DNA of 64,000 bases, taken from positions 1 through 64,000 of the forward strand of contig JBHOQX010000044.1 of assembly GCA_042408595.1 (NCBI GenBank), given 5' to 3'. Position numbers and translations under genes: made by a program. This document shows positions 53,040-60,927 of the stretch, piece by piece (the stretch's first letter is position 1; the number at the start of each line of letters is the position of its first letter). The DNA is from JBHOQX01 sp042408595. Lineage in GTDB: Bacteria; Chloroflexota; Chloroflexia; Chloroflexales; Roseiflexaceae. The notes beneath the pieces were generated by a model. It made no database searches. It was not told the origin of the DNA and saw nothing but the letters and a program-made list of their open reading frames with translations.

Positions 53040-54025
53040 TCGGCCACCAGCCCGACGACGGTGTCGATATACCCCGCGACATCGTTCTCATAGGCCGGCG
53101 CGTAGATCGGGATGATCTGTTCGACCGTCGTCGTACCGCGCCCCTGCACGTATTCGTTGGCGATCAGCCGATACCAATCCTCGATCCCGGCCTCCCAGGA
53201 GGGATAATCGCGGAATCGGTTGAAGCAGGTTGCGTATCCCGCACAGATAATATTGCCGACGTTATGTGTCGAACTGCCGTCCGGCTTCCAGCCGGCCCAC
53301 CCCGGCGCGGTGCCGGCGGTCGACTCGTGGATGAAGAATGCAAGCGCATAGGCCGGATCGATGCCATACTTCTCGCCAAGCGCGATCCAGACCGGCCCCG
53401 TGCCGGCCGCTGGCGAATTGTACTTCTTCAGCACCCGCTCGACGAATGCGGCATCGATCGTCGGCGGGCCGACCACTGTGTGCTCGCCGGGCGGGACATT
53501 GGCGGGCGGAAGGTTGCGCGCGGCGGGGCGCGCCTCGCCGCCGGCGAGCTGGCCGCGCCAGTAGCTCTGCACAGTGCGGTCGGAGAGCACCCACCAGGCG
53601 ATGATCAGGACGCTGATGACGGCGACGAACGGCAGGACGATATTTGAACGGCGGTGCCACTCAAGGGGCACCACCACCGGCACGACCATCGGCTCCGGGT
53701 CGGCCACCGGCGCTCGCCACAGCGTTGGGTGCGGCGCCGGGCGGGTCTCGATCCGTGGCGCGAGCACGTCGTCATCCGGCTCGTTTGGCGCGACAAAGCG
53801 CTGCTCAGCGGCACGCGGCCGCGCCGCGATCTCCACCGATTTGGACGGCAGCGTGGGTGCGCGGCGCGCCGGCGGCGGCGGCACGAGCGGCTCGGGCGAG
53901 CGGGCCGGGCCGCGGACATCCTCCAGCCCGGGGTCGAGCAGCTGCCGCCCGCGCCACCGGGTCTGTGGCGCAGCCCTGCCTGGCGCGGCGCTTCCCGCCC
54001 GACGCAATTTCTGCGACTCGCTCAT
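53015..54025 (-). CDS. Membrane-anchored glucosaminidase/lysozyme-like cell-wall hydrolase
   Basis: A 336-residue protein with a long Pro/Ala-rich cytoplasmic region (1-120), one transmembrane helix (about 128-147; NIVLPFVAVISVLIIAWWVL) and a C-terminal domain (about 185-335) with a likely catalytic Glu in ALAFFIHESTAGTAPGWAGW and the NVGNIICAGYATCFNRFRDYPSWEAGIEDWYRLI region of glucosaminidase-type hydrolases. It would cut glycan strands outside the membrane. It overlaps the upstream gene by 4 nt (ATGA) and the downstream LytM-like gene by 25 nt, so the three form an operon. Confidence 0.8.
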   Translation of the reverse strand: MSESQKLRRAGSAAPGRAAPQTRWRGRQLLDPGLEDVRGPARSPEPLVPPPPARRAPTLPSKSVEIAARPRAAEQRFVAPNEPDDDVLAPRIETRPAPHPTLWRAPVADPEPMVVPVVVPLEWHRRSNIVLPFVAVISVLIIAWWVLSDRTVQSYWRGQLAGGEARPAARNLPPANVPPGEHTVVGPPTIDAAFVERVLKKYNSPAAGTGPVWIALGEKYGIDPAYALAFFIHESTAGTAPGWAGWKPDGSSTHNVGNIICAGYATCFNRFRDYPSWEAGIEDWYRLIANEYVQGRGTTTVEQIIPIYAPAYENDVAGYIDTVVGLVADWREGTVR

Positions 54026-54543
54026 CGGCCGCCCCCGGCCACCAGCCGCGCCTGTTCCTCCGGCGTCGGCAGGCGGAAGGCCCCATCGCGGTTGAGGTAC
54101 ACGATCTGCTCCTGCCGGACATCGACCACCAGATCAGGCGCGCCATCGCCATCAACATCGCTCACGCTCAGTGTCAGCGGCGTCAGGTCCTCCCGCGCAC
54201 CGAACAGATACGGCCCGGTGAGAGTCCGGATGTGCGACGGATCGCCGCCCGGGATTTCGATGATCGTGACTTGTCGGTTCAGGTTGATCGCCATGAGATG
54301 GGTTGGCCGGCCATCGGATTCGTTGTGACCGACAAAGGCTTCGAGTTGATAGGTGCGCGGCCGACCGTAGCGCAGATCGTCCAGCGCGACGCGCAGATAC
54401 CCGAACACCATGCCAACCATACCATACACCGCCACCGCCGCCAGCGCCAGCACGACGCCATAGAGCAGCGCACGCAGAGCAGGGCGCCGTGCCGCCTGCG
54501 GGCGGCCTGCATCGGACGGAAAGCTCTTGCTTGTCACAGCCAT
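54022..54543 (-). CDS. Membrane protein with FG-GAP/VCBS-like repeat
   Basis: A 173-residue protein: basic start, one transmembrane helix (about 25-50; ALLYGVVLALAAVAVYGMVGMVF) and an extracytoplasmic beta domain containing SVSDVDGDGAPDLVVDV, an integrin-type calcium-binding loop. The ATG at 54543 is preferred (GAGG at 6-nt spacing); 54609 is possible. It is the first gene of the three-gene wall operon and may be a sensor or scaffold for the hydrolases. Confidence 0.7.
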   Translation of the reverse strand: MAVTSKSFPSDAGRPQAARRPALRALLYGVVLALAAVAVYGMVGMVFGYLRVALDDLRYGRPRTYQLEAFVGHNESDGRPTHLMAINLNRQVTIIEIPGGDPSHIRTLTGPYLFGAREDLTPLTLSVSDVDGDGAPDLVVDVRQEQIVYLNRDGAFRLPTPEEQARLVAGGGR

Positions 54544-54633
54544 GGTACGCCTCGCAGACGGCGATGCCGCGGCGGTCGTGCGCGACGCCGGCCGCCAGCC
54601 ATTCGCCATATTCAAGCGGGAACAACAGGCTGT

Positions 54634-54661
54634 ATTATAGAACATGTGTTCTATTTGTCAA
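54634..54661 (-). promoter_or_regulatory. Consensus promoter with LexA-like palindrome, driving the wall operon
   Basis: On the minus strand TTGACA (54661-54656), a 16-bp spacer and TATAAT (54639-54634) match consensus in all 12 positions. The spacer contains TAGAACA-TG-TGTTCTA (54638-54653), within which GAACATGTGTTC fits the GAAC-N4-GTTC SOS box of Gram-positive and actinobacterial LexA. The operator overlaps the -10, so binding would repress the wall operon that begins about 90 bp downstream. Confidence 0.7.
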
Positions 54662-54741
54662 GTGTATGTTTGCTACCGTATGTGGCATTGGAAAGCTGCC
54701 CGTCGCCGCTTGTGATGGCACGCTCGGCCCGACCAGCGCCA

Positions 54742-55683
54742 TCACAGCGGCAGCGCCTCGTGCTCAGCCACACGCGCCGCGAGCGCCGGGTGCAGCCGGG
54801 TTGTCGCCAGCCAGGCTTCGATCGCCTCGGGCGGCAGAATACCCCGCTCGGTCACGATATTGCTGATCAGCGACAGCGGTGTCAGGTCGAAGTAGCGGTT
54901 GCGGATGGCGACCCCCGCCGGCGCGTCGGGCCAGACCTCGTCCGCCGGCCAATCGCGCTGATCGGGCATCGGGTAGCCGGGCGGCAGGAACTTCTCGCTG
55001 GAGCAGAGCGGATAGAGCGGGACGCCGCAGGCGCGCGCCGCGTGGGCCAGCCCGAGTGTGCCGATCTTGTTCACCAGCCCATCGCTGCTGAGCAGGTCGG
55101 CGCCGACCAGCACCAGATCGGCGTCGGCGACGGCGGCGATCGCGGCGGCGTCCACTACCAGCGTGGTCGGGATGCCGTGCCGGGCCAGCAGCTCGGCCGT
55201 CTCGCGCCCCTCGCAAGCCGGGCGCGACTCGGCGCAGATCACCGCGAAGTGGCGGCCGGCGCGCTGCGCATGGAGCAGGGCGCGCTGCACGGTGCTGCTC
55301 TGCGAGAGGGTGATCACGGTGCTATGCTCACCGATCAGCGCGAGTGTTTTCTCGGCCACCTGCTGCGCATGCTGCCGCAGCTCGTGTTTGAAGTCGGCGG
55401 CGGCCTCCGTCACGGCGCGGCGCAGCCCGGCCAGGTCTTCGCACTCTTCGATACGCCATAGGACGCTGTTGACCAGCGTGACAAGCGGCGCCATCACCGT
55501 CTGGGCCTGGATGAGCGCCCAACCGGTATCGAGCATCGCCTGGCGAAAAGCATCCGGCGACGACGCCTCCCCGGCATTGGCGCGCTGGACAAGGACATCC
55601 GCGCCGTGCTCGGCGATCTGGGCAGCTCCGGAGCGGTTATCGGTTGCAATACGGGCAAGCGTGAGGGCAATCGCGCTTTCCAC
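54742..55683 (-). CDS. eIF2B/ribose-1,5-bisphosphate isomerase-like protein
   Basis: A 313-residue protein of the IF-2B family (eIF-2B alpha/beta/delta and R15P isomerases, MtnA relatives). It has a helical N-terminal half and a C-terminal Rossmann-like half with VITLSQSSTVQRALLHA, CAESRPACEGRETAELLA, VLVGADLLSSDGLVNKIGTLGLAHAA and YFDLTPLSLISNIVTERG, conserved in the family. Substrate is likely a phosphosugar such as ribose-1,5-bisphosphate. GTG 55683 is chosen: AGAGGAG lies 8 nt before it, whereas ATG 55701 has no site and contains this site within its own codons. Confidence 0.85.
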   Translation of the reverse strand: MESAIALTLARIATDNRSGAAQIAEHGADVLVQRANAGEASSPDAFRQAMLDTGWALIQAQTVMAPLVTLVNSVLWRIEECEDLAGLRRAVTEAAADFKHELRQHAQQVAEKTLALIGEHSTVITLSQSSTVQRALLHAQRAGRHFAVICAESRPACEGRETAELLARHGIPTTLVVDAAAIAAVADADLVLVGADLLSSDGLVNKIGTLGLAHAARACGVPLYPLCSSEKFLPPGYPMPDQRDWPADEVWPDAPAGVAIRNRYFDLTPLSLISNIVTERGILPPEAIEAWLATTRLHPALAARVAEHEALPL

Positions 55684-55926
55684 AAGCGATTCTCCTCTCA
55701 TTGCAGATCGCAGGGTACAGATCGCTCATACCAACCGTGGCTCATAGGGCGTACGCCTTGGCCCGCACTGCGGGTGGTATGGCGGGGTTGCGGCCCGCCA
55801 CAGCGTTCGTTTTCGCGCGCCCACACGCCGCGGTGCGTGTTCGCACCTGAGGCAAGGTTTCGAAAGGGCTACGCCCGCCACACCTCCCCCACTGCGTGCG
55901 TTCTATCGATACAAGACTGCTGGCCG

Positions 55927-58359
55927 CTAGCGCGCCTGCGTGGCGGCGCTGCGGACGAGAAAGGAACGAACCAGCGCCTCAACCTTCTCAATCGCGAACG
56001 GTTTGGCCAGGTAAGCGTTGCCGATCTGTGCCAGCCGCGCCTGCGTGGCAGCGCTCAGCGTGTCGCCGGTGACGAACACCAGCCGCGCGGCGAGCGACGG
56101 ATCGCGCGCGCTGATCGCCTGGTGCAGCTCGAAGCCGTTCATCCCTGGCATCTTGATGTCGGTTAACACCAGATCGAAGGTCTCACAGTCGAGCAGGTCG
56201 AGCGCCTCGACGCCGCTGGCGACGACGCGCGCCTCGTGCCCCAGATCGCGCAGGATGCGCGCCAGCAGGTTGCCCACCGGCGGCTCGTCATCCACCACCA
56301 GCACCCGCCCGGCGCTGGCTGGCGCGGCCGCCTCGGGGGTTCCGTTGGTTTCGGCCGGATCGTCCGCCGGGCGCTCGCGCCGCAGCGGCAGCTCGACCAG
56401 CACGGTCGTGCCGGCTCCCGGCTCGCTCTCCGCCCAGATCCGGCCGCCGTGCTCCTGGACGATACCGAAGCAGATCGACAGGCCCAGCCCGGTGCCCTGG
56501 CCGACCGGCTTGGTGGTGTAGAACGGGTCGAAGATGCGCGGCAGCGCCGCCGCCGGAATCCCGACCCCGGTATCGGAGACGGCGAAGCGCAGCGCCGGCC
56601 GATCGAGCGCGCCCGTCCGCTCGGCGCGCGGGGCGAGACCGGTGCGCAGCGTCAGCGTGCCGGAGCCGCCGCGCTCCTGCATCGCCTGGTGGGCGTTGTT
56701 GATCAGGTTGAGGATCACCTGCTGCAATTGGAACGGATCGGCGACCGTCTCGGGCAGCCGGTCATCGAGCTCGAGCACGACCTGGATATTGTCCACCCGC
56801 AGCTGGTAGGCGCGCAGGCTGAGCGTATCGCGAATGACATCGTTCAGATTGATCAGGCGGCGCTCCGGCTTGTGCTCGCGGGCGAAGAGCAGCAGGTTGC
56901 GCACGATCCGGGCGGCGCGCTCGGCCTGGGTGTTGATATGCACGAGGTCGTCCCGCGCCTCGGCTGGCAGCGAGGTATCGCGCAGCAGGAGCTGCGTATA
57001 GCCGGAGATGCTGGTGAGCGGGTTGTTCAGTTCGTGGGCGACGCCGGCGACCAGCTGGCCGATCGCCGACAGCTTCTCCGCCTGCAGGAGTTGCTCTTCC
57101 AGCCGGCGGCGCTCGGTGAGGTTGCGGGCGATGCAGTGGATGGCCTCGCCGCGGTCCGGCTCGCGGGTCAGCCGGGCGCTTACTTCGACGATCGCCCGCC
57201 CGTCGCCGTGGCGCATGGCCAGCTCGAACGGCTCGATCGGCTGGCCGGCGAGCAGCTCCGCGAAGCGCGCCTCGGCGTTCTCCCACGAGTCCGGCAGGCA
57301 GAACTCGCACAGCGGCCGGCCGTGCAGCGCTCCTTCGGGTTCGCCGGCCAGGCTCAGCGCGCGCTTGTTCATCTTCACCAGGCGAAGATCGCGATCTAGG
57401 GTGAAGATCAGGTCGTTGGCGTTCTCGAACAGGTCGCGGTAGCGGTCTTCGTTGCGGCGCGCCTCGCTGTACAGCCGGGCGTTCTCGATCGCGATCGCGG
57501 CGTAGTCGGCCAGCGCCGCGAGCAGGTACTGATCGTTCTCGGTAAAGATGCGCTCGGATTGCTGGTTATCCACCGCCAGCACGCCGATCACCTCGTGGCC
57601 GACGGTCAGCGGAACCTGGAGGATGGCGCGCACCAGAAAGCCGGTCTTCACCTTGAGCGCTGCGCCGTGGCTCGCCCGGTCGAGGCGGACGGGCCGGCCG
57701 GTGCGGATAACCTGGCCGGCCAGGGTATCCCCGATCGGCATGCGCATCCGCTGGGCGCGCGCCGCGCCGAGGTTCTTAGCGGCCCGCAAGTACAGCTCAT
57801 CCGCCTGATGGTCGCGCAGCAGCAGAAAGCCCTCTTCGGCACGGGTGATATAGACGCCCGCCTCGACGATCCGAACCAGCAGCTCCTCAGGGTCGAGCAG
57901 CGAACTGACCGACTTGCCGATCGCGGAGAGGACCGTCAGCTCCTGGACGCGTTGTTGCAAATTGCGCGTGAGGCGGTCCTTCTCGCGGCTGAGGCGGCGC
58001 TCGCGCAGCGCCTGGTCGATCACCCCCTGGGCCTCGGTCTCGCTGAAGGGTTTGATCAGGTAGTTGCGCGCGCCAAGGCGAAAGGCTTCGACCGCGATCC
58101 CCTCGGAGCCGTGGGCGGTCATGAGGATGACCGGCACGTCGTGCCCTTCCTGGGCGATCAGGCGCAGCAGCTCCAGGCCGCTGATATCCGGCAGTTGTAG
58201 ATCGAGCAGGATCAGGTCGGGGAGCTTCTGGCGCAGGCGGTTGAGCCCCTGTCGGCCTGTGTGGGTGACGATTGCCTTGTAGCCAAGTTCCGGCAGCACA
58301 TACTCAGCCAGCATCTGGCAGATCTGCTGGCTGTCGTCGATGATGAGAATTTCTTCCAT
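55927..58359 (-). CDS. Hybrid histidine kinase (REC-GAF-PAS-HisKA-HATPase-REC)
   Basis: An 810-residue soluble signalling protein. Order: receiver (1-120; Asp in LILLDLQLPDISG), coiled coil, GAF (about 145-295), PAS (about 300-415), HisKA (about 425-490; His in GVAHELNNPLTSISGYTQL), ATPase (about 540-650; N box NLINNAHQAMQE, G1 VSDTGVGIP, G2 GTGLGLSI) and C-terminal receiver (about 690-805; Asp in DLVLTDIKMPGMNG). There is no transmembrane segment. No regulator gene lies directly beside it; phospho-transfer from its last receiver to another protein is likely. Confidence 0.92.
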   Translation of the reverse strand: MEEILIIDDSQQICQMLAEYVLPELGYKAIVTHTGRQGLNRLRQKLPDLILLDLQLPDISGLELLRLIAQEGHDVPVILMTAHGSEGIAVEAFRLGARNYLIKPFSETEAQGVIDQALRERRLSREKDRLTRNLQQRVQELTVLSAIGKSVSSLLDPEELLVRIVEAGVYITRAEEGFLLLRDHQADELYLRAAKNLGAARAQRMRMPIGDTLAGQVIRTGRPVRLDRASHGAALKVKTGFLVRAILQVPLTVGHEVIGVLAVDNQQSERIFTENDQYLLAALADYAAIAIENARLYSEARRNEDRYRDLFENANDLIFTLDRDLRLVKMNKRALSLAGEPEGALHGRPLCEFCLPDSWENAEARFAELLAGQPIEPFELAMRHGDGRAIVEVSARLTREPDRGEAIHCIARNLTERRRLEEQLLQAEKLSAIGQLVAGVAHELNNPLTSISGYTQLLLRDTSLPAEARDDLVHINTQAERAARIVRNLLLFAREHKPERRLINLNDVIRDTLSLRAYQLRVDNIQVVLELDDRLPETVADPFQLQQVILNLINNAHQAMQERGGSGTLTLRTGLAPRAERTGALDRPALRFAVSDTGVGIPAAALPRIFDPFYTTKPVGQGTGLGLSICFGIVQEHGGRIWAESEPGAGTTVLVELPLRRERPADDPAETNGTPEAAAPASAGRVLVVDDEPPVGNLLARILRDLGHEARVVASGVEALDLLDCETFDLVLTDIKMPGMNGFELHQAISARDPSLAARLVFVTGDTLSAATQARLAQIGNAYLAKPFAIEKVEALVRSFLVRSAATQAR

Positions 58360-58540
58360 ATCGTCGTGCCGAAGCGCTGCTGGAAACCGGCGCGCCGCGC
58401 TACGGCCGCGCGCAGCCCATTCTACACCGATTAATCACCTCTGCGCAAGCCGGCAGTACGGGGCAGGATTGCGGATCAGCGACGGCCGGATCGCGGATTC
58501 GGAAACCTACGATCACCGTTCGTAGCCTTCGGGCTGCGCG

Positions 58541-59557
58541 TTACCCTGGCTCCAGCCGTGGCCCTGCCGGGGTATCGCGCACCTGCCAGCCGTGCGCGGC
58601 GATCTCGCGGCGGAGCGCATCGGCGGTGGCCCAGTCGCGCCGGGCACGGGCCTCTTGCCGGGCGGCCACCAGCGCCATCACCTCCGCCGGCGCGGCTGAG
58701 GGCGCGGCTGGAGCGGCGGGAGGGGCGAGCGCCGGGGGCGCAGGCGGGCGGAACGGGCCGAGCTCAGTGATAGCGAAGCGCGTTTTGCGCGCGAAGCGCC
58801 GCTCTACTCCGCCGCGCGCCGGTGTCACGCCGCCGCGGCCCAGCACCTCGCACACGCCCGCCGCCGGGTCGAGCAGCAGCGCCGTGTGCTCGTCGATGCC
58901 GACAACCGTGATCTCCGGCGGCAGCAGCGCCAGAAGCCGCTCGTAGCGCGCCCGCCCCATGAAACAGCGGCTGGTGTCGAGTTCCGCGCCGCCTTCGGCG
59001 TTGTTCCAGTGCGGCAGCACCACCAGGCGCAGGCCGTAGCGCCCGAAGAGATCGAGCCCGGGCCGCCAGTGGAGCGGCTCGCCCGCCTTGTAGATCTCAT
59101 AGACCGGCAGCGCCAGCGCGCCCATGGCGATCGTCGCGGCGCTGGCGGTGGCGATCGCCGCGCCGGCCTGGTGCCGCGCCAGCAGCCGCTCCCACGCCAG
59201 GCTGCCCGCCAGCTGCCGCACCGTGTAGGTCGGGCTGCCCGCTCCGAGAAACAGCAGGTCGGCGTCGAGAATCGGCGCGGTGACCTCGGGGTCGTCCGGA
59301 CTGGCGGGCGTGCCGCGCTCGCGCGCCGCGACCAGGCGCACCTGCGGCTTGTAGTTCTGCAGCCGCACCCGTAGGAACTCGGCGACGCGCCCGGCGACCG
59401 CCGCCGCGTTCGGCTGGAACCCGGCGGGCGTCTCTAGCACGGCGACCAGCAGCGGCACGCGCCCACGGCGGGCGAGCGCTTCGTAGACCGGGCCGCTCGT
59501 CGGGGCGGTCTCGCCCGAGCCGAGCAGCGCGACGGGGCCAGGGGTAGCGGCGGCCAT
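58541..59557 (-). CDS. Cyanophycinase/S51-like amidotransferase-fold protein fused to a CysS-like tail
   Basis: A 338-residue protein. Residues about 1-240 resemble the type 1 glutamine amidotransferase/peptidase S51 group: GPVALLGSGETAP, LLFLGAGSPTY, and IATASAATIAMG in place of the usual nucleophile region. After a Pro/Ala linker (about 275-300) the last 45 residues (ALVAARQEARARRDWATADALRREIAAHGWQVRDTPAGPRLEPG) resemble the C-terminal end of cysteinyl-tRNA synthetase, which holds similar motifs. The catalytic Ser is probably in ASAAT. ATG 59557 starts the core; activity unknown. Confidence 0.7.
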   Translation of the reverse strand: MAAATPGPVALLGSGETAPTSGPVYEALARRGRVPLLVAVLETPAGFQPNAAAVAGRVAEFLRVRLQNYKPQVRLVAARERGTPASPDDPEVTAPILDADLLFLGAGSPTYTVRQLAGSLAWERLLARHQAGAAIATASAATIAMGALALPVYEIYKAGEPLHWRPGLDLFGRYGLRLVVLPHWNNAEGGAELDTSRCFMGRARYERLLALLPPEITVVGIDEHTALLLDPAAGVCEVLGRGGVTPARGGVERRFARKTRFAITELGPFRPPAPPALAPPAAPAAPSAAPAEVMALVAARQEARARRDWATADALRREIAAHGWQVRDTPAGPRLEPG

Positions 59558-60074
59558 AATCGCGTTTCCGAGAGCACGGACCGAAGCGTGGTTGTGTGGA
59601 TAGACTACACCATGCGCTGCGCTCATGCACGCCGGGCGTCGCCGTCTCCGAGACTGTTCGGGCAAAGAGGGCTGGAGCGACCCCTCTCCGCGAGGCCATC
59701 GGCCCCACCAGGCATCCTCGTTTGGCGCCCCGGCGTGATGCCTGGCGCGGCGCCGCCCGCAGGGGCGAGAACCAACCGAGCAGCGCGCTCAGCGCCACAA
59801 GCAGCAGCGCCGCGCCCACGTCCAGCACTCCAGCAAATAGGGACTGCCCGAATGTGGTAGTTGTTGAGCTGACGATCGCGCTCACGCGGGCGCTCCCGCA
59901 GCGCACACAGGCGCTGTCACATCAGAGCGACGGCCAGGCCTCGCACCCCCGAGCCGGCTGTTGCCCCATCAGCGGCCTGGTGCGCTGCGGAAACGGCGCA
60001 TCCGACTCCAGCCGCCGTATGCGTGCGGCAGCGACGTAGCCCTGGCTGTCAAGCTCGGACGCATCCGACAGGCA
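59558..60074. other. Intergenic region upstream of the Fur-type gene, no gene seen
   Basis: About 517 bp with no good coding frame. Weak inverted repeats occur, but none stands out. Confidence 0.4.
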
Positions 60075-60097
60075 TGATATACTGATAGCAGCTTTCA
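60075..60097 (+). promoter_or_regulatory. Extended -10 promoter and Zur-like operator of the Fur-type gene
   Basis: TGA-TATACT (60075-60083) is an extended -10. It is followed immediately by TGATAGCAGCTTTCA (60083-60097), identical at 13 of 15 positions to the arm of the palindrome upstream of the COG0523 gene (TGATAGCAGGTATCA). The arrangement suggests autoregulation. Confidence 0.55.
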
Positions 60098-60134
60098 GTC
60101 GCTGGCATGTTGCTCGGAACGCCGGTGGATAACC

Positions 60135-60590
60135 ATGACGAATCCACACCGCACCCGTGAAATCACCCCGCACGCGATCGACTTACTGGCGCAGCAACTG
60201 AGCGCCAGCGGGCACAAGCTCACGCAGCCGCGTCTGGCGGTGCTACGGGCGGTGAGCGCGCTCGAGGGCAGCTTTACGGTCAACGACATCGAGCAGTGGC
60301 TCATCCGGCAGCGACAGTCGCCAGGCATCGCCAGCATCTTCCGCACCGTCAAGCTGTTGACTGAGCTAGGCATGCTCCAGCGCATCCACGGCGTGGATGA
60401 CTGCCACCGCTACAGCCTGAGCCGGGGGCACGAACACCACCTGATCTGCGTCGTCTGCGGCGCGCTGGCGTCATTCGACGACTGCGAGCTGCGCGCGATG
60501 GTCGAGCGTCTGGAGGCGCGTACCGGCTACCGCGTTGAGCGCCACCTGCTGGAATTTTTTGGCCGCTGCCCACGCTGCCAGGCCGCCTGA
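60135..60590 (+). CDS. Fur-family metalloregulator, Zur-like
   Basis: A 151-residue Fur-family repressor. The winged helix is in the N-terminal half (LTQPRLAVLRAVSALEGSFTVNDIEQWL, SIFRTVKLLTELGMLQRI). The C-terminal half has the structural zinc pair of CxxC motifs (CVVCGA about 104-107; CPRCQA about 146-149) and a regulatory metal site in SRGHEHHLICV. Context with COG0523 GTPases behind matching palindromes points to Zur rather than Fur, but this is inferred. A Zur-like box lies at its own promoter. Confidence 0.85.
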   Translation: MTNPHRTREITPHAIDLLAQQLSASGHKLTQPRLAVLRAVSALEGSFTVNDIEQWLIRQRQSPGIASIFRTVKLLTELGMLQRIHGVDDCHRYSLSRGHEHHLICVVCGALASFDDCELRAMVERLEARTGYRVERHLLEFFGRCPRCQAA

Positions 60591-60851
60591 GCGCCCCCCG
60601 CCTGCCCCATGCACGGCTCCACGGCGCGGGCGACGGCCGTGGTGGCATCCGTAAGGCTTCGCCCTACCTCTCCCCCCCGAGGGAACCGTGCATCCCTCGA
60701 GGGCCATCTCGCCGCTCCCTTCTGGCGAGGGAGAGGGATGCGCGGCTCCCTGGCGCCCTCGGCCTCTGCCGCTGACACGGCCAACAGGGCGACCAGAAAC
60801 CAACCCCTGCATGCTCCCCAACTCGACGCTACCACCTCCTCCCGCCTACGC
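60591..60851. other. Intergenic region between regulator and GTPase operon
   Basis: 261 bp of GC-rich sequence with inverted arms (CCCTCGAGGG-type, near 60690-60700). No gene is seen. Confidence 0.4.
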
Positions 60852-60906
60852 TTGACAGGATCGATGATAGCAGGTATCATTTACATAGATGATACCTGCT
60901 ATCATC
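60852..60906 (+). promoter_or_regulatory. Promoter with double Zur-like palindrome before the COG0523 operon
   Basis: TTGACA (60852-60857), a 17-bp spacer and TATCAT (60875-60880) form a strong promoter. A perfect 18-bp inverted repeat (60863-60880 and 60889-60906, 8-bp spacer) covers the -10 and +1. Each arm contains TGATAGCAGGTATCA or its complement, a Fur/Zur-like 15-mer. Binding would block polymerase; metal-loaded repressor is the likely ligand. Confidence 0.75.
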
Positions 60907-60927
60907 TAGAGGGTACAAGGAGGCTCC

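Noticed and set aside
54543..54645. Upstream ATG at 54645 for the FG-GAP-like gene
   Set aside because: It lies within the promoter (between -35 and -10), so it cannot be on the mRNA.
55681..55701. ATG 55701 as start of the eIF2B-like gene
   Set aside because: No ribosome site before it; AGAGGAG lies within its first codons, ideally placed for GTG 55683.
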